Positions 30,090-45,852 of a stretch of 64,000 nt of DNA are shown here, piece after piece. The stretch is from an uncultured bacterium (GTDB lineage Bacteria > Pseudomonadota > Gammaproteobacteria > Burkholderiales > Burkholderiaceae_E): contig CAIZPE010000060.1 in NCBI GenBank assembly GCA_903934795.1, positions 1 through 64,000 on the forward strand, in the 5' to 3' direction. The translations under genes were made by a program, and so were the position numbers. How positions within the stretch are numbered: position 1 is the stretch's first letter; the number at the start of each line of letters is the position of its first letter. The notes under the pieces were generated by a model. The model was given only the letters and a program-made list of their open reading frames with translations. It did not search any database and was not told the DNA's origin.

Positions 30090-30725
30090 ATGTCGAGCGT
30101 TCAGGCAGTGATCTGGGATTTCGGTGGTGTCATCTCCTCCAGCCCTTTCGAGGCCTTCGCCCGCTTCGAGGCCGAGCGCGGCCTGCCGGCCAACTTCCTG
30201 CGCACGGTCAACGCCACCAACCCGCACGACAACGCCTGGGCCAGGCTCGAGCGCAGCGAGTTCGACCACCACGCCTTCGACGCCGCATTCGCGCAGGAGA
30301 GCCGCGCGCTCGGCCACGAGGTGCGCGGCCGGGATGTGCTGCCGCTGCTCTCCGGCCAGATCCGCCCCGAGATGGTCGAGGCCCTGCGTCGCATCGGCCA
30401 GCGCCTGAAGACCGGCTGCATCACCAACAACTTCACCGCGATGGGCGCCAGCCCCATGGGCAGTCTGTACAAGGGCGAGATCATGGCGCTGTTCCACCAT
30501 GTCATCGAGAGCGCCAAGACCGGCCTGCGCAAGCCCGATCCGCGCATCTACCTGCTGATGACCGAGGCACTCGGCGTTGCGCCCTCGGACTGCGTGTTCC
30601 TCGATGATCTCGGCATCAACCTCAAGCCGGCGCGCGAACTCGGCATGCGCACCATCAAGGTCGGCGAGGCGCGCCCCGCCCTGCTCGAGCTGCAGGCTCT
30701 GGTCGGATTCCCCCTCCTGGACTGA
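30090..30725 (+). CDS. HAD-superfamily hydrolase
   Basis: IWDFGGVISSSPFEAFARFE, TGCITNNF, FLDDLGINLKPARELGM motifs. Confidence 0.88.
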   Translation: MSSVQAVIWDFGGVISSSPFEAFARFEAERGLPANFLRTVNATNPHDNAWARLERSEFDHHAFDAAFAQESRALGHEVRGRDVLPLLSGQIRPEMVEALRRIGQRLKTGCITNNFTAMGASPMGSLYKGEIMALFHHVIESAKTGLRKPDPRIYLLMTEALGVAPSDCVFLDDLGINLKPARELGMRTIKVGEARPALLELQALVGFPLLD

Positions 30726-30832
30726 GGATTCTGCGGCGGCTCGCGCAGGCCGTGCCACCGGGCCGGACGCCCGTGCGCGAACCGTGTCCTGCGCGAACGA
30801 CACGCGCGACCTGGTTCGCCGATTGACGAATC

Positions 30833-30848
30833 CTGACATGACTGTCAG
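30833..30848. promoter_or_regulatory. Inverted repeat upstream of peptide ABC operon
   Basis: CTGACA-TGAC-TGTCAG; flanked by direct repeats TGGTTCGC at 30812 and 30851. Confidence 0.45.
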
Positions 30849-30889
30849 ATTGGTTCGCACAACCACAACAGCATCCGCAGGAGACAGGC

Positions 30890-31828
30890 TTGGGCCCGCA
30901 GATCATCCGCCGGCTGATCATCTCGTTGCCCGCGCTCGTCGGCGTGCTGTTCCTGTGCTTCTGCCTGCTGCAGGTGGTGCCCACCGATCCGGCGCGCATC
31001 ATCGCCGGGCCCGACGCCAAGCCCGAGGAGGTGGCGGCGGTGCGCGAGGAGCTCGGGCTCGATCGCCCGATCATCGTCCAGTTCGTCGAGTACATCACCC
31101 GCGTGGCGCGAGGTGATCTCGGCCGCTCGATCATCTCCAACAAGCAGGTGCTCGAGGAACTCGCCGAGACCATCGGGCCCACGGCCGAACTCATGATCGG
31201 CGCCATGGTGCTGGCGGTGCCCATCGGCCTGCTGCTGGGCACGCTGGCGGCGGTGCGCCGCGGCAGCGTGCTCGACCGCTGCATCATGGCCATCTCGGTG
31301 GCGGGCGTGTCGATGCCGGTGTTCTTCATCGGCCTGCTGCTCATCCAGTATGTGGGCTTCCAGTGGGATCTGCTGCCCTTCACCGGTCGTATCGGGCCGG
31401 TGTGGGCCGGCGGTCTGCCGGCGCTGGTGCTGCCCGCGCTCACCCTGGGCAGCGTGCTCATCGGCCCCATCGCCCGCATCACCCGCACCGCGGTGCTCGA
31501 GGTGCTCGGCGCAGACTTCGTCCGTACCGCGCGTGCCAAGGGCCTGACCGAGCGCGTGGTCATCATCCACCACGCGCTGCGCAACGCCCTCATTCCGGTG
31601 GTCACGCTCATCGGTCTGCAGGCGGCCTTCCTGCTCGGCGGCGCAGTGGTCACCGAGACCATGTTCTCGTGGCCGGGGGTGGGCCGCCTGGCAGTGGGCG
31701 CGATCATCTCCAGCGATTTCCCCACCGCGCAGGGCGCGATCATGATCCTGGCCATGGCCTTCCTGCTCATCAACCTGCTGGTTGATGTGCTCTACGTGTA
31801 CCTCGATCCGCGGGTGGCCCGGTCATGA
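30890..31828 (+). CDS. Peptide-type ABC transporter permease (DppB-like)
   Basis: IIRRLIISLPALVGVLFLCFCLLQVVPTDPARIIAGPDA; EEL(G)LDRPIIVQF; TTG start. Confidence 0.92.
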   Translation: MGPQIIRRLIISLPALVGVLFLCFCLLQVVPTDPARIIAGPDAKPEEVAAVREELGLDRPIIVQFVEYITRVARGDLGRSIISNKQVLEELAETIGPTAELMIGAMVLAVPIGLLLGTLAAVRRGSVLDRCIMAISVAGVSMPVFFIGLLLIQYVGFQWDLLPFTGRIGPVWAGGLPALVLPALTLGSVLIGPIARITRTAVLEVLGADFVRTARAKGLTERVVIIHHALRNALIPVVTLIGLQAAFLLGGAVVTETMFSWPGVGRLAVGAIISSDFPTAQGAIMILAMAFLLINLLVDVLYVYLDPRVARS

Positions 31829-32697
31829 GCGGCGCGATCGCCACGCCGGCCGCTGCCGGCCTGCAGGGCCGCGCTGGCGTGATCGCCCGGCTGGCCCGCG
31901 ACCGGGTGGCGCTGGTGGCGGCGGTGGTCCTGGCCGCGCTGGTGCTGGCGGCCATTGCCGCGCCGCTGATCGCGCCCTACGACCCCTATTACACCGACCT
32001 GGCCAAGACCATGGCCCCGCCCGACGCCGAGCACTGGTTCGGCACCGACAACACCGGCCGCGACATCCTCAGCCGGGTGCTCTACGGCACCCGCAACACC
32101 CTGATGATGGGCCTGGCCGGCGTGCTGATCGGCGGCCTGATCGGCGCGGCGCTGGGCATCGTCGCCGCGTTCTATCGCCGGCTCGATCCCTGGATCATGC
32201 GCCTGGTGGACATCATGCTCGCCTTCCCGGCCATCCTCATCGGCCTGGCGGTGGCCGCCATTTTCGGCGCCGGCCTCACCGCCGTGATCGTGGCGCTGGT
32301 CGTGTCCACCGTGCCCGATGTGGCCCGGGTCTCGCGCGGCTCGGCCATCGGCATCATGGGCCAGGAGTTCATGGAAGCCGGTCGCGCGGTGGGCGTGTCC
32401 AACCGCACCCTGATCCTGCGCTACCTCACGCTCAACTGCATCTCCACCATCTCGGTGTTCCTCACCCTGCGCTTTGGCCAGGTGATCCTGGTGGGCTCGG
32501 CGCTCGGCTTTCTCGGCATGGGGGCGCAGCCGCCCGAGGCCGAGCTCGGCATGATGGCCGCGCAGGGCCGCGATTTCCTGCTGATGGCGCCGCATATCGC
32601 GACCATCCCCAGCCTGTTCATCTTCGTCATCGTGCTGGCCGCCAATCTGCTGGGCGACGCGGTCCGCGATGTGCTCGATCCCCGGCTGCAGCAGTGA
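31825..32697 (+). CDS. Peptide-type ABC transporter permease (DppC-like)
   Basis: HWFGTDNTGRDILSRVLYGTRNTLMMGLAGV. Confidence 0.92.
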   Translation: MSGAIATPAAAGLQGRAGVIARLARDRVALVAAVVLAALVLAAIAAPLIAPYDPYYTDLAKTMAPPDAEHWFGTDNTGRDILSRVLYGTRNTLMMGLAGVLIGGLIGAALGIVAAFYRRLDPWIMRLVDIMLAFPAILIGLAVAAIFGAGLTAVIVALVVSTVPDVARVSRGSAIGIMGQEFMEAGRAVGVSNRTLILRYLTLNCISTISVFLTLRFGQVILVGSALGFLGMGAQPPEAELGMMAAQGRDFLLMAPHIATIPSLFIFVIVLAANLLGDAVRDVLDPRLQQ

Positions 32698-32747
32698 GCC
32701 GTCCAGGAAATTCCCCGACAAGAACCGACCCCGACAGGCAGGAGACC

Positions 32748-34316
32748 ATGATGAAACCCTTCCTACGCGCCGCCGCGCTCGCGCTGGCGGTGGTGGCCGC
32801 ACCGGCCGCACAGGCGCAGACCCTGAACATGATGAAGTCGCTGGATGCGCCGCACTACGACGGCCACCGCACCACCTGGTCGCCCACCTCCGACATCGTC
32901 AACATGATCCAGGACACCCTCGTGGCGCTGGACTGGGACGGCAAGACGGCGATTCCGCTGCTGGCGAAGTCCTGGACGGTCAGCCCCGATGGCAAGGTCT
33001 ACACCTTCAAGCTGCGCGACGATGTCCAGTTCTGCAGCGGCAAGAAGTTCACCGCCGCCGATGTCGTCTACAGCTTCAACCGGCAGCGCGAGGTCAAGGG
33101 CCCGTACAGCTGGCGTGGCGGCAAGCTCAAGGCGGTCACCGCGTCCGATCCCTACACCGTGGTCTATGAGCTGCAGGAGCCGTACTCCGACCTGCTGGTG
33201 CAGCTCACCATGTTCAATCACGCCATCCACAACAAGGAGAGCGTCGACGCGCTGGGCAAGGACTACGGCATCAAGGGCGTGGACGGCACCGGGCCGTGGT
33301 GCTTCGTGAGCTGGCAGCCGCGCACCGAGGTCGTGCTCAAGCGCCATGACGCCTACAAGTGGGGCCCCTCGATGTACAAGAACCCGGGGCCGGTGAAGTT
33401 CGAGCGGCTGTCCATCAAGACCGTGCCCGAAGACTCCAGCCGGCTGGCGGCCATGCTCGGCGGTCGCTTCGACATCACCACCCACTTCCCCACCCAGTTC
33501 ATCGACCAGGCGAAGAAGTCGCCGATGCTCAATGTGGAGGAGGCCAAGCCCAACTTCCAGCTGATGTACTTCGGCTTCAAGTCCGACCGGCCGCTGGTCA
33601 ATGACAAGCGTGTGCGCGAGGCGATGAGCATCGCCATCAACCGCGCCGAGCTCGCCAAGGCGGTCATGCTCGGCCAGGCCGATCCGGCCTACACCTACAT
33701 CGATCCCAGCGCCCTCGACTTCGCAGCCTCCACCAAGGGCATCATCAAGGAGGATGTGGCGCGCGCCAACAAGCTGCTCGACGAGGCCGGCTGGAGCAAG
33801 CGCGGCCCTGACGGCATCCGCGTGAAGGACGGCGTGCGGCTGGCACCCATCGTCTACATCCCGCAGGTGTCGTACTTCCCGCGCATGACCGAGGCCATCC
33901 AGGGCTACATGCGCAAGATCGGTGTCGACTGGCGGATCACCGCCCTCGATTCGACCATCATGCCCGCCAAGCTGAGCGGCCAGGACTTCGACCTCTGGAC
34001 CGTGACCGTGCCCTACCTGTCGGCCGGCGAGCTGATGAACTTCTACTTCGATTCGGCGCAGATCCCGGTGCCCAACCGCATGAACTACAAGGACGCGCAG
34101 GTCGACGAGTGGATGCGCCAGGGCCGCGTCGCCACCACCGACGCCGATCGTGCCAAGGCCTACGCCCAGGTCCAGGAGAAGGTGATGAAGGAGCACCTCT
34201 GGATCCCGGTCATGAACGTCAAGATGTACCAGACCAGCAACAAGAAGCTGAAGGGCGCTCGCGCCCACATGCTGTTCCAGTACACCTTCTACAAGGGCCT
34301 GGACGTCTCGCCGTGA
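32748..34316 (+). CDS. ABC transporter extracellular solute-binding protein, family 5
   Basis: Signal peptide; [39 protein letters not shown]. Confidence 0.93.
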   Translation: MMKPFLRAAALALAVVAAPAAQAQTLNMMKSLDAPHYDGHRTTWSPTSDIVNMIQDTLVALDWDGKTAIPLLAKSWTVSPDGKVYTFKLRDDVQFCSGKKFTAADVVYSFNRQREVKGPYSWRGGKLKAVTASDPYTVVYELQEPYSDLLVQLTMFNHAIHNKESVDALGKDYGIKGVDGTGPWCFVSWQPRTEVVLKRHDAYKWGPSMYKNPGPVKFERLSIKTVPEDSSRLAAMLGGRFDITTHFPTQFIDQAKKSPMLNVEEAKPNFQLMYFGFKSDRPLVNDKRVREAMSIAINRAELAKAVMLGQADPAYTYIDPSALDFAASTKGIIKEDVARANKLLDEAGWSKRGPDGIRVKDGVRLAPIVYIPQVSYFPRMTEAIQGYMRKIGVDWRITALDSTIMPAKLSGQDFDLWTVTVPYLSAGELMNFYFDSAQIPVPNRMNYKDAQVDEWMRQGRVATTDADRAKAYAQVQEKVMKEHLWIPVMNVKMYQTSNKKLKGARAHMLFQYTFYKGLDVSP

Positions 34317-35365
34317 CCGGTTCGCCCGCTCCCGCCGCAGGCCCTGCCGGCGATGCCGGCGGGCCGCTCCTCGAGGTACGCGGCCTGCGCACCTGGTTCC
34401 AGACCGACCGCGGCCTGTTTCGCGCCGTCGACGGCATCAGCTTCGATGTCGGCCGTGGCCGCACCGTGGGTCTGGTGGGCGAGTCGGGCTGCGGCAAGAG
34501 CGTCACCTCGCTCTCGCTGATGGGCCTGGTGGCCTCGCCCCCGGGCACGGTCAGTGCCGAGGCCATCCGCTTCGAGGGTGACGACCTGCTCGGCATGTCG
34601 CCGCAGGCCCGTCGGCTGCTGCGTGGCGGGCGCATGTCGATGATCTTCCAGGAGCCCATGACCTCGCTGAATCCGGTGCACAGCATCGGGCGGCAGATCG
34701 TCGAGGCCATCCGCGCCCACACCAGCCTGAGCCCGGAGCAGGCCCGCGCCCGTGCCATCGAGGTGCTCGAACTGGTGCGCATCCCGTCGGCCGCGCAGCG
34801 CTTCGATGACTTCCCCCACCATCTCTCGGGCGGCATGCGCCAGCGGGTGATGATCGCCATGGCGCTGGCCTGCGAGCCGGCGCTGCTGATCGCCGACGAA
34901 CCCACCACGGCGCTCGATGTCACCATCCAGGCGCAGATCCTCGAGCTGCTGCGCGACCTGCAGCAGCGCCTGGGCATGGCCATCCTGATCATCACCCACG
35001 ATCTCGGCGTGATCGCCGAGCTCGCCGACGAGGTGATCGTCATGTACGCGGGCAAGATCGTCGAGAGCGCATCGGTCGATGCGCTGTTCCGTGATCCCCA
35101 GCACCCCTACACCATCGGCCTGCTCGGCTCGATCCCGCGCCTCGATGTCGATCGCGAGCGGCTCTCCACCATCGAGGGCACCGTGCCCAGCCCGGCCAAT
35201 CAGCCGGCCGGCTGCCGCTTCGCGCCGCGATGCCCCTTCGCCGACGCCCGATGCCACGCCGAGGAGCCGCCGCTGCGGGCCCTGGGCGAGGCCCATCAGG
35301 TGGCCTGCTGGAAGGCACCGGTCGAGGCGCTTGCCGATGCCGCCGTGGCCGGCGCGCGCGCCTAG
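34313..35365 (+). CDS. ABC transporter ATP-binding protein (DppD-like)
   Basis: [52 protein letters not shown] start. Confidence 0.92.
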   Translation: MTGSPAPAAGPAGDAGGPLLEVRGLRTWFQTDRGLFRAVDGISFDVGRGRTVGLVGESGCGKSVTSLSLMGLVASPPGTVSAEAIRFEGDDLLGMSPQARRLLRGGRMSMIFQEPMTSLNPVHSIGRQIVEAIRAHTSLSPEQARARAIEVLELVRIPSAAQRFDDFPHHLSGGMRQRVMIAMALACEPALLIADEPTTALDVTIQAQILELLRDLQQRLGMAILIITHDLGVIAELADEVIVMYAGKIVESASVDALFRDPQHPYTIGLLGSIPRLDVDRERLSTIEGTVPSPANQPAGCRFAPRCPFADARCHAEEPPLRALGEAHQVACWKAPVEALADAAVAGARA

Positions 35366-35377
35366 AGAGCCCACCCC

Positions 35378-36457
<1,080 letters not shown>

Positions 36458-36496
36458 GAAGGCGCTACCCCGCGCATCGCGGGGTATGCTCGCGCG

Positions 36497-37291
36497 ATGA
36501 CCGACATCCGCTACGACATGCACGGCCCGGTGTGTCTGATCACCATCGACCGGCCGCAGAAGATGAACTCGCTGGACTTCGAGGCCAACGACCGGCTGGT
36601 GGAGGCCTGGCGCCGCTTCGATGCCGATGAGAACGCCCGCGTGGCGGTGATCACCGGCGCCGGCGACAAGGCCTTCTGTGCCGGCGCCGACCTGAAGACC
36701 TACACCATGAACTTCGCGCGCCGGCCAGCGCCGGAGTTTCGCAGCCGCTTCACCAACGGTCCGGGCTTTGGCGGCATCACCCGCAACCTGGACATCTTCA
36801 AGCCGATCGTGGCCGCGATCAACGGCTTCGCGATCTCGGGCGGCTTCGAGCTGGCCCTGGCCTGCGACATCCGCTTCTGCTCGCCCAACGCCGAGTTCGC
36901 GCTGCAGGACGCGAAGTGGGGCTTCCATGCCTGCGATGGCGGGCTGATCCGCCTGCCGCAGATCGTCGGCATGGGCCACGCCATGGAGATCATTCTCTCG
37001 GGCGAGCGGGTCGATGCCGAGCACGCGTATCGCATCGGGCTGGTCAACCGGGTGATCCCGCAGGAGCGGCTGCTGCAGGCCACCCTCGATTACGCGCAGA
37101 TGCTGGCCAGCCGTTCGCCGCTGTCGCAGCGCTTCGCCAAGGAGGTGGTCAAGCGCTCGGTGGGCATGCACATGGACGAGGCGCTGCGGCTCGAGTCGCG
37201 CTCCTTCCATGATGTCGGCATGAGCGAAGACCTCGCCGAGGGCACCACCGCCTTCCGCGAGCGCCGCGACGCCCGGTTCACCGGCCGCTGA
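36497..37291 (+). CDS. Enoyl-CoA hydratase/isomerase family protein
   Basis: VCLITIDRPQKMNSLDFEAND...AFCAGADLK...NGFAISGGFELALACDIRF. Confidence 0.92.
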   Translation: MTDIRYDMHGPVCLITIDRPQKMNSLDFEANDRLVEAWRRFDADENARVAVITGAGDKAFCAGADLKTYTMNFARRPAPEFRSRFTNGPGFGGITRNLDIFKPIVAAINGFAISGGFELALACDIRFCSPNAEFALQDAKWGFHACDGGLIRLPQIVGMGHAMEIILSGERVDAEHAYRIGLVNRVIPQERLLQATLDYAQMLASRSPLSQRFAKEVVKRSVGMHMDEALRLESRSFHDVGMSEDLAEGTTAFRERRDARFTGR

Positions 37292-38732
37292 GCGCGGCGG
37301 GCCGTCGGGCCGTGGCGCTGCCGGCCGGGCGTGCGGCCGGCGCCGCCACGGGCCCTGGAGCAGACTCATCCGCGCCCGGCCCGGCATCGGCTGCCCGCAC
37401 TGCGCGTGCCCAGTGCCAGGACTCCTCCGCGCAGGTGCTCACCCAGTCGATGCCGCCATAGAGCTCGGCCAGTTCGGTGGCCGCCTGCATGTCGCGCTTC
37501 TCGAGGCGGCGAACCAGGTCGAGCATCGGATGCCACGGGCCGTCTCCGTTCACCAGCGCACGGGTGGCTGGCTGGGGCAGGTGCAGCGGTGCCAGCGCCT
37601 CGCCGATCGGCGTGCGCAGCATCACATCCAGTAGTGACAGCAGGCCGGTCGTGAAAAGCGGCGTAGCCGGGATCGACTGCGCCTCGCCGAGCAGCTCCAT
37701 CAGCCGGGCGCGGGCGAGCGCCACCTCCTGCAGCGCGCGCGAGCTCGGCCGCTGCGCCGCCTGCGCCATGAGCAGCTGGGTGAGCCAGCGGAACAGCCCG
37801 TCGCGCCCGATCATCATCACCGCGTCGTCCACCGAGTGCGCGGTGCGCGGCAGCGCGTACCAGGCGCTGTTCACATGCCGCAGCAGCTGGTAGCTCAGCC
37901 CGATGTCGGCGCGCAGCTCGGCCGAGATCTCGGACAGCTCGGCATCGCGCAGCACCTGATTGATCAGCGCGCACACCCGTTGCACCTGGGGCGGCAGCGC
38001 CCGGCTGGGCTGCGGTCCGCGGCCGGCCTGCAGCGAGCCGGCAGCGAGATCGACCGTGCTGTTCAGCGCATCTTCCACCGAGTCGATGTCCGGCAGGCCC
38101 ACCGCCACCAGCAGCAGCCCGGCGGTGTCACGGCGGCAGTCGGCGGCGGCCGCGGCCAGCCCGTCGGCATCCAGTCCGCTGCAGTCCAGCAGGGTGAAGG
38201 CGGTGCCGGTCAGCGCATGCCCGCAGCCGCCCAGCTGCGCGCCACGGCTGCGCAGGGCTGCCATGGCCGCGCTGGCCGACTTCAGGTCGCGCGGCAGCAC
38301 GTCGTCGAGCGCGAGCAGGGCGCCCTCGGGCACCGCGGGCAGCACCGCGGGTTGGCCGAGCACCGACAGCGGCAGTGCGGCGAGCGCGAGTTGTCCCTGC
38401 GCGATCGTGGTGCGCATGGCCTCCAGCACGGCCAGGGCGTCGGCCACCGGGCTGGCTGCCGTGCGCCGCCCGGACTCCCGACCGCGGCGGGGCGGGGTCA
38501 GGCTGAATTCGAAGCCGGCCACCTCTCCCTGGCGATTGAGCAGCGGGCGGCGGGCCACGCCCGCGGGCTTTCCGGGCCCGCTCTCGGCGGGCGCTGCGAC
38601 GCCGGCTGGCCGGGCGGAGGGATCGGCGGGACGGGGCTGCGATGGCGTGCCGGCATCGGTCGCGACGGCGGCGCGACCGACCAGGCGACGCCACCACGAC
38701 AGCACGGAGCCCATGGGGCCGGGTCGGTTCAT
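37278..38732 (-). CDS. HDOD-domain protein with degenerate EAL-like N-terminal region
   Basis: LPPQVQRVCALINQVLRDAELSEISAELRADIGLSYQLLRHVNSAWYALPRTAHSVDDAVMMIGRDGLFRWL (HDOD). Confidence 0.8.
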   Translation of the reverse strand: MNRPGPMGSVLSWWRRLVGRAAVATDAGTPSQPRPADPSARPAGVAAPAESGPGKPAGVARRPLLNRQGEVAGFEFSLTPPRRGRESGRRTAASPVADALAVLEAMRTTIAQGQLALAALPLSVLGQPAVLPAVPEGALLALDDVLPRDLKSASAAMAALRSRGAQLGGCGHALTGTAFTLLDCSGLDADGLAAAAADCRRDTAGLLLVAVGLPDIDSVEDALNSTVDLAAGSLQAGRGPQPSRALPPQVQRVCALINQVLRDAELSEISAELRADIGLSYQLLRHVNSAWYALPRTAHSVDDAVMMIGRDGLFRWLTQLLMAQAAQRPSSRALQEVALARARLMELLGEAQSIPATPLFTTGLLSLLDVMLRTPIGEALAPLHLPQPATRALVNGDGPWHPMLDLVRRLEKRDMQAATELAELYGGIDWVSTCAEESWHWARAVRAADAGPGADESAPGPVAAPAARPAGSATARRPAALSGR

Positions 38733-38940
38733 GGCAGTGTCCTGGTTCGGTGCGGCATGGAAGCTGGGGAGTGTCATGGTCCCCGGTGCCCCTCGGGATG
38801 GGGATCTCCATCCGCTGTCTGGCCGATTGTCGACGCCCCAGCGGCCGCCCGCCATGCGAAATGCCCGGTACGGCCGCTCATGGTTCGTCCCCCCGGCGAG
38901 ATCGATTCCGGCTAACCTGCCGGTTTTGCCGGAGGGACCG

Positions 38941-40196
<1,256 letters not shown>

Positions 40197-40200
<4 letters not shown>

Positions 40201-41468
40201 GCGTCACGGTTTCCACCGCGGGCGGGCCCGCGGCGCCCGAGGCCATTGCCGCGGCCGCGCTGCTGCGCCGGACGACCACCGTGCGCCAGCGTGCGGGTGC
40301 GCTGCTGGCGCGCGCCCGCGAGGGCCGCAGCGAGGGCTTCCGGGTGGATGACGCCGCGCTCGAGGCCGCCGCCGCGCAGGTCGCCGAGGTCACCTGCCGC
40401 CGCTACCCCGATCTGCGCATCCCCTACCACAGCCGCTGGCGGCACTTCGAGTCAGGCGGGGTCTCGCGTCTGGCCTGGCTCGACGAGGTCCTGGCGGCCA
40501 GCGGTGCCGCGCCCGACGCCGCCGAGCGCGCCCGCGCGCAGATCGATCTGGTGGTGGTGAGCGTGCTGCTCGATGCCGGTGCGGGGCCGCGCTGGATCTG
40601 GCGCGAGGCGCGCACCGGTCTGGCGCTTGGCCGCTCCGAGGGGCTGGGCCTGGCCAGCCTGCAGGCCTTCCTCGACGGCCTGTTCTCCAGCGACCCGGCG
40701 TGCCCGGCGCGCTGCGACGCCGCCGGCCTGGCGGCGCTCCAGCCCGGCGCGCTGGCCGCGGCCTTTCAGGCCGGCCCCGACAACCCGCTGGTGGGCCTGG
40801 AAGGCCGTGCCGCGCTGCTGCATCGGCTCGGGCAGGCCCTGCGGGCGCGCCCCGATGTCTTCGGCCCGCTCGGCCGCCCGGGCGCACTCTTCGATCATCT
40901 CTGCCCCGCCGGCCATGGCCGCGTGGCCGCCCACGACATCCTCTCGCTGCTGCTCGACACCCTCTCGGGGATCTGGCCGGCGGGTAACCGGGTGGGCGAT
41001 GTCCCGCTCGGCGACTGCTGGCCGCATCCCGAGGCGCGCGGTCCCGGCGCCTCCGATGGCTGGATGCCCTTCCACAAGCTGTCGCAGTGGCTCAGCTACT
41101 CGCTGCTCGAGCCCTTCGAGTGGGCCGGTGTCCCGGTCACCGGCCTGGCTGAGCTCACCGGCCTGCCCGAGTACCGCAACGGCGGCCTGCTGCTCGACCA
41201 CGGCGTGCTGCGCCTGCGTGACCCCGCGCAGGCGGCGCACCGCCACCCCGCCGGCTCGCCGCTGATCGTCGAGTGGCGGGCGCTCACCGTGGCGCTGCTC
41301 GACGAGCTCGCCCCGCGCGTGCTGGCCCGTCTGGGCCCGGCCGCCGCCGGCCTGCCGCTGGCCTGCGTGCTGGAGGGCGGCACCTGGGCCGCCGGCCGCG
41401 AAATGGCACGCGACTTGCGTGACGGAAGCCCGCCGCTGGACATCGACAGCGACGGCACCGTCTTCTAG
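40197..41468 (+). CDS. DUF1688 / Urc4-like protein
   Basis: [24 protein letters not shown]...[28 protein letters not shown]...[19 protein letters not shown] overlap with the Urc1-like gene. Confidence 0.85.
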
Positions 41469-41499
41469 ACCTGCCCCGATACCCCTCCGGAATCCACCG

Positions 41500-42141
41500 A
41501 TGACCTCCGTTCCCCCCAATGTCCACCTGATCGACCATCCGCTGGTGCAGCACAAGCTCACCCTGATGCGCAAGAAGGAGGCCAGCACCAACAGCTTCCG
41601 CCGGCTGCTCAACGAGCTCGCCATGCTGATGACCTACGAGGTCACCCGCGATGTGCCGATGCAGGCCGTGACCATCGAGACCCCCCTCGAGACCACCACC
41701 GCCCGCGTGATCGACGGCAAGAAGCTGGTGTTCGTGTCCATCCTGCGGGCAGGCACCGGCATCCTCGACGGCATGCTCTCGGTGGTGCCCGGCGCGCGCG
41801 TCGGCCACATCGGCCTGTACCGCGACCCGGCCACGCTGGTGGCCGTCGAGTACTACTTCAAGATGCCGCAGGACATGCACGAGCGCGATGTCATCGTGGT
41901 CGATCCCATGCTCGCCACCGGCAACTCGGCCATCGCCGCGGTCGACCGCATCAAGGAGCTCTCGCCGCGCTCGGTCAAGTTCGTGTGCCTGCTCACCTGC
42001 CCCGAGGGCATCGCCGCCATGACCGCCGCCCACCCCGATGTGCCGATCTTCACCGCGGCCATCGACCGGCAGCTCAACGACCACGGCTACATCCTGCCCG
42101 GGCTGGGCGATGCCGGCGACCGCATCTTCGGCACCAAGTGA
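41500..42141 (+). CDS. upp: Uracil phosphoribosyltransferase
   Basis: [54 protein letters not shown]. Confidence 0.96.
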   Translation: MTSVPPNVHLIDHPLVQHKLTLMRKKEASTNSFRRLLNELAMLMTYEVTRDVPMQAVTIETPLETTTARVIDGKKLVFVSILRAGTGILDGMLSVVPGARVGHIGLYRDPATLVAVEYYFKMPQDMHERDVIVVDPMLATGNSAIAAVDRIKELSPRSVKFVCLLTCPEGIAAMTAAHPDVPIFTAAIDRQLNDHGYILPGLGDAGDRIFGTK

Positions 42142-43223
42142 TTCCGTCACCCCGTCCGCGGGCGCTTGCGTCCGCGACGGGCCCTTCTTCGTTCCTCATC
42201 GCCAACCCGCAACCCGTCAGGGAGATTCCATGAGCAAGTCCACCCGTGTCCATCCCCTCAGCCGCCGCCAGCTGCTCGGCGGCGCCGCCGCCGTTGCCGT
42301 GGCCGCCGCCGCGCTCGGGCCCCTGCCCGCCGCCGCCCAGGCGAAGATCAAGGTCGCCGCGATCTACACCGTGCCCTTCGAGCAGCAGTGGGTGAGCCGC
42401 ATCCACAAGGCCCTGAAGGCCGCCGAGGCCCGCGGCGAGATCGAGTACAAGGCCTCCGAGAATGTCGCCAATGCCGACTACGAGCGGGTGATGCGCGAGT
42501 ACGCCAACGGCGGCAACCAGCTGATCGTGGGCGAGGCCTTCGCGGTCGAGGCCGCGGCCCGCAAGGTGGCCAAGGACTTCCCGAACATCTCCTTCCTGCT
42601 CGGCTCCTCGGGCAAGCCGCAGGCGCCCAACTTCAGCGTCTTCGACAACTACATCCAGGAACCGGCCTACCTCACCGGCATGGTCGCCGGCGGCATGACC
42701 AAGTCGAACAAGATCGGCATGGTCGGCGGCTTCCCGATCCCCGAGGTCAACCGGCTGATGCATGCCTTCATGGCCGGCGCCAGGGAGACCAACCCCAAGG
42801 TCGAGTTCACCGTCACCTTCATCAACAGCTGGTTCGATCCGCCCAAGGCCAAGGAGGCGGCGTTCGCGATGATCGATAAGGGTGCCGACGTGATGTATGC
42901 CGAGCGCTTCGGCGTGAGCGATGCCGCCAAGGAGCGCAAGGTCCTGGCCATCGGCAATGTGATCGACACCCAGCCGCAGTATCCCGAGACCGTGGTGGTG
43001 TCGGCGCTCTGGCACATGGAGCCGAGCATCGACCGCGCGCTCAAGCTGGTGAAGGAGGGCAAGTTCACCCCCGAGGACTACGGCCCCTTCTCGATGATGA
43101 AGCACAAGGGGTCCGAGATGTCCAAGCTCGGCACCTTCGAGGGCAAGGTGCCGGCGGCGATCATGACCCGGGTCAAGGCCCGCGAGGCCGACATCCTGTC
43201 GGGCAAGTTCGTCGTGAAGGTCG

Positions 43224-44790
<1,567 letters not shown>

Positions 44791-44801
<11 letters not shown>

Positions 44802-45852
44802 GAAGCGCGACGGCACTTCGCTGGCAGCGCTGCTCGCCGCGCCGCTGGGCGCGGTGGCCTTCACCCTGCTGGCGGCCACCGGGCTGGTGCTGTGGGCCGG
44901 CGCGCCGGTGGGCCGCACCTGGCTGCTGATGCTGCAGGGCGGCTTCGGCTCGGCCTTCGCGCTCACCGAGACCCTCACCCGCGCCACGCCGCTGATGCTC
45001 ACCGGCCTGGCCGCCACCGTGGCCTTTCGCGCCCGGCTCTACAACATCGGCGCCGAGGGCCAGCTCTACGCCGGCGCGATCGCCGCGGTGGCGGTGGGCG
45101 GCCTGCATGGCGGCAGCGGCTTCGATGCGCCGCCGGCGCTGGTGCTGGCGGGCGCGATGCTCGCGGCGGCGCTGGCCGGCGCGCTGCTGCTGCTCGGCCC
45201 GGCGCTGCTCAAGTCGCGGCTGGGGGTCGACGAGGTGGTCACCACCCTGCTGCTGAACTTCATCGTGCTGCTCGGGGTGTCGGCCCTGCTCGACGGCCCG
45301 ATGAAGGACCCGCTCGCGATGGGCTGGCCGCAGAGCGTCGGCCTGAACCCCGCGATCGAGCTCTCGCGGCTGGTCGAGCGCACCCGGCTGCACAGCGGGC
45401 TGCTGGCGGCGCTCGCCGCCGCGGTGGCGCTCTGGGGCCTGCTGCGCTTCACGGTCTGGGGCTTCGACATCCGGGCCACCGGCGCCAATGCCCGCGGCGC
45501 GGCCTTCGCCGGCGTACCGGTGGGCCGCACGGTGGTGCTGGTGGCGCTGCTCTCGGGCGCGCTGGCCGGCCTGGCCGGGGCCATCGAGGTGGCCGGCCGC
45601 ACCGGCTATGTCACGCTCGACATGTCGCCCGGCTACGGCTACAGCGGCATCGTGGTGGCCATGCTCGCCGGCCTGCATCCGCTGGGCGTGGTCGGCGCCA
45701 GCGTCTTCGTGGCCGGCATCCTGGTCGGCGCTGACTCGATGAGCCGCGCGGTGGGCGTGCCCACCTACCTTGCCGACGCCATGGTCGCCATCGCGCTGAT
45801 CGCGGTCCTGGTCGCCGGCCTGCTCACGCGCTACCGGGTGCGCTGGCGATGA
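44791..45852 (+). CDS. ABC transporter permease (nucleoside type)
   Basis: LYNIGAEGQLYAGAIAAVAVGG...ATGANARGAAFAGVPVGRTVVLVALLSGALAGLAGAIEV. Confidence 0.92.
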
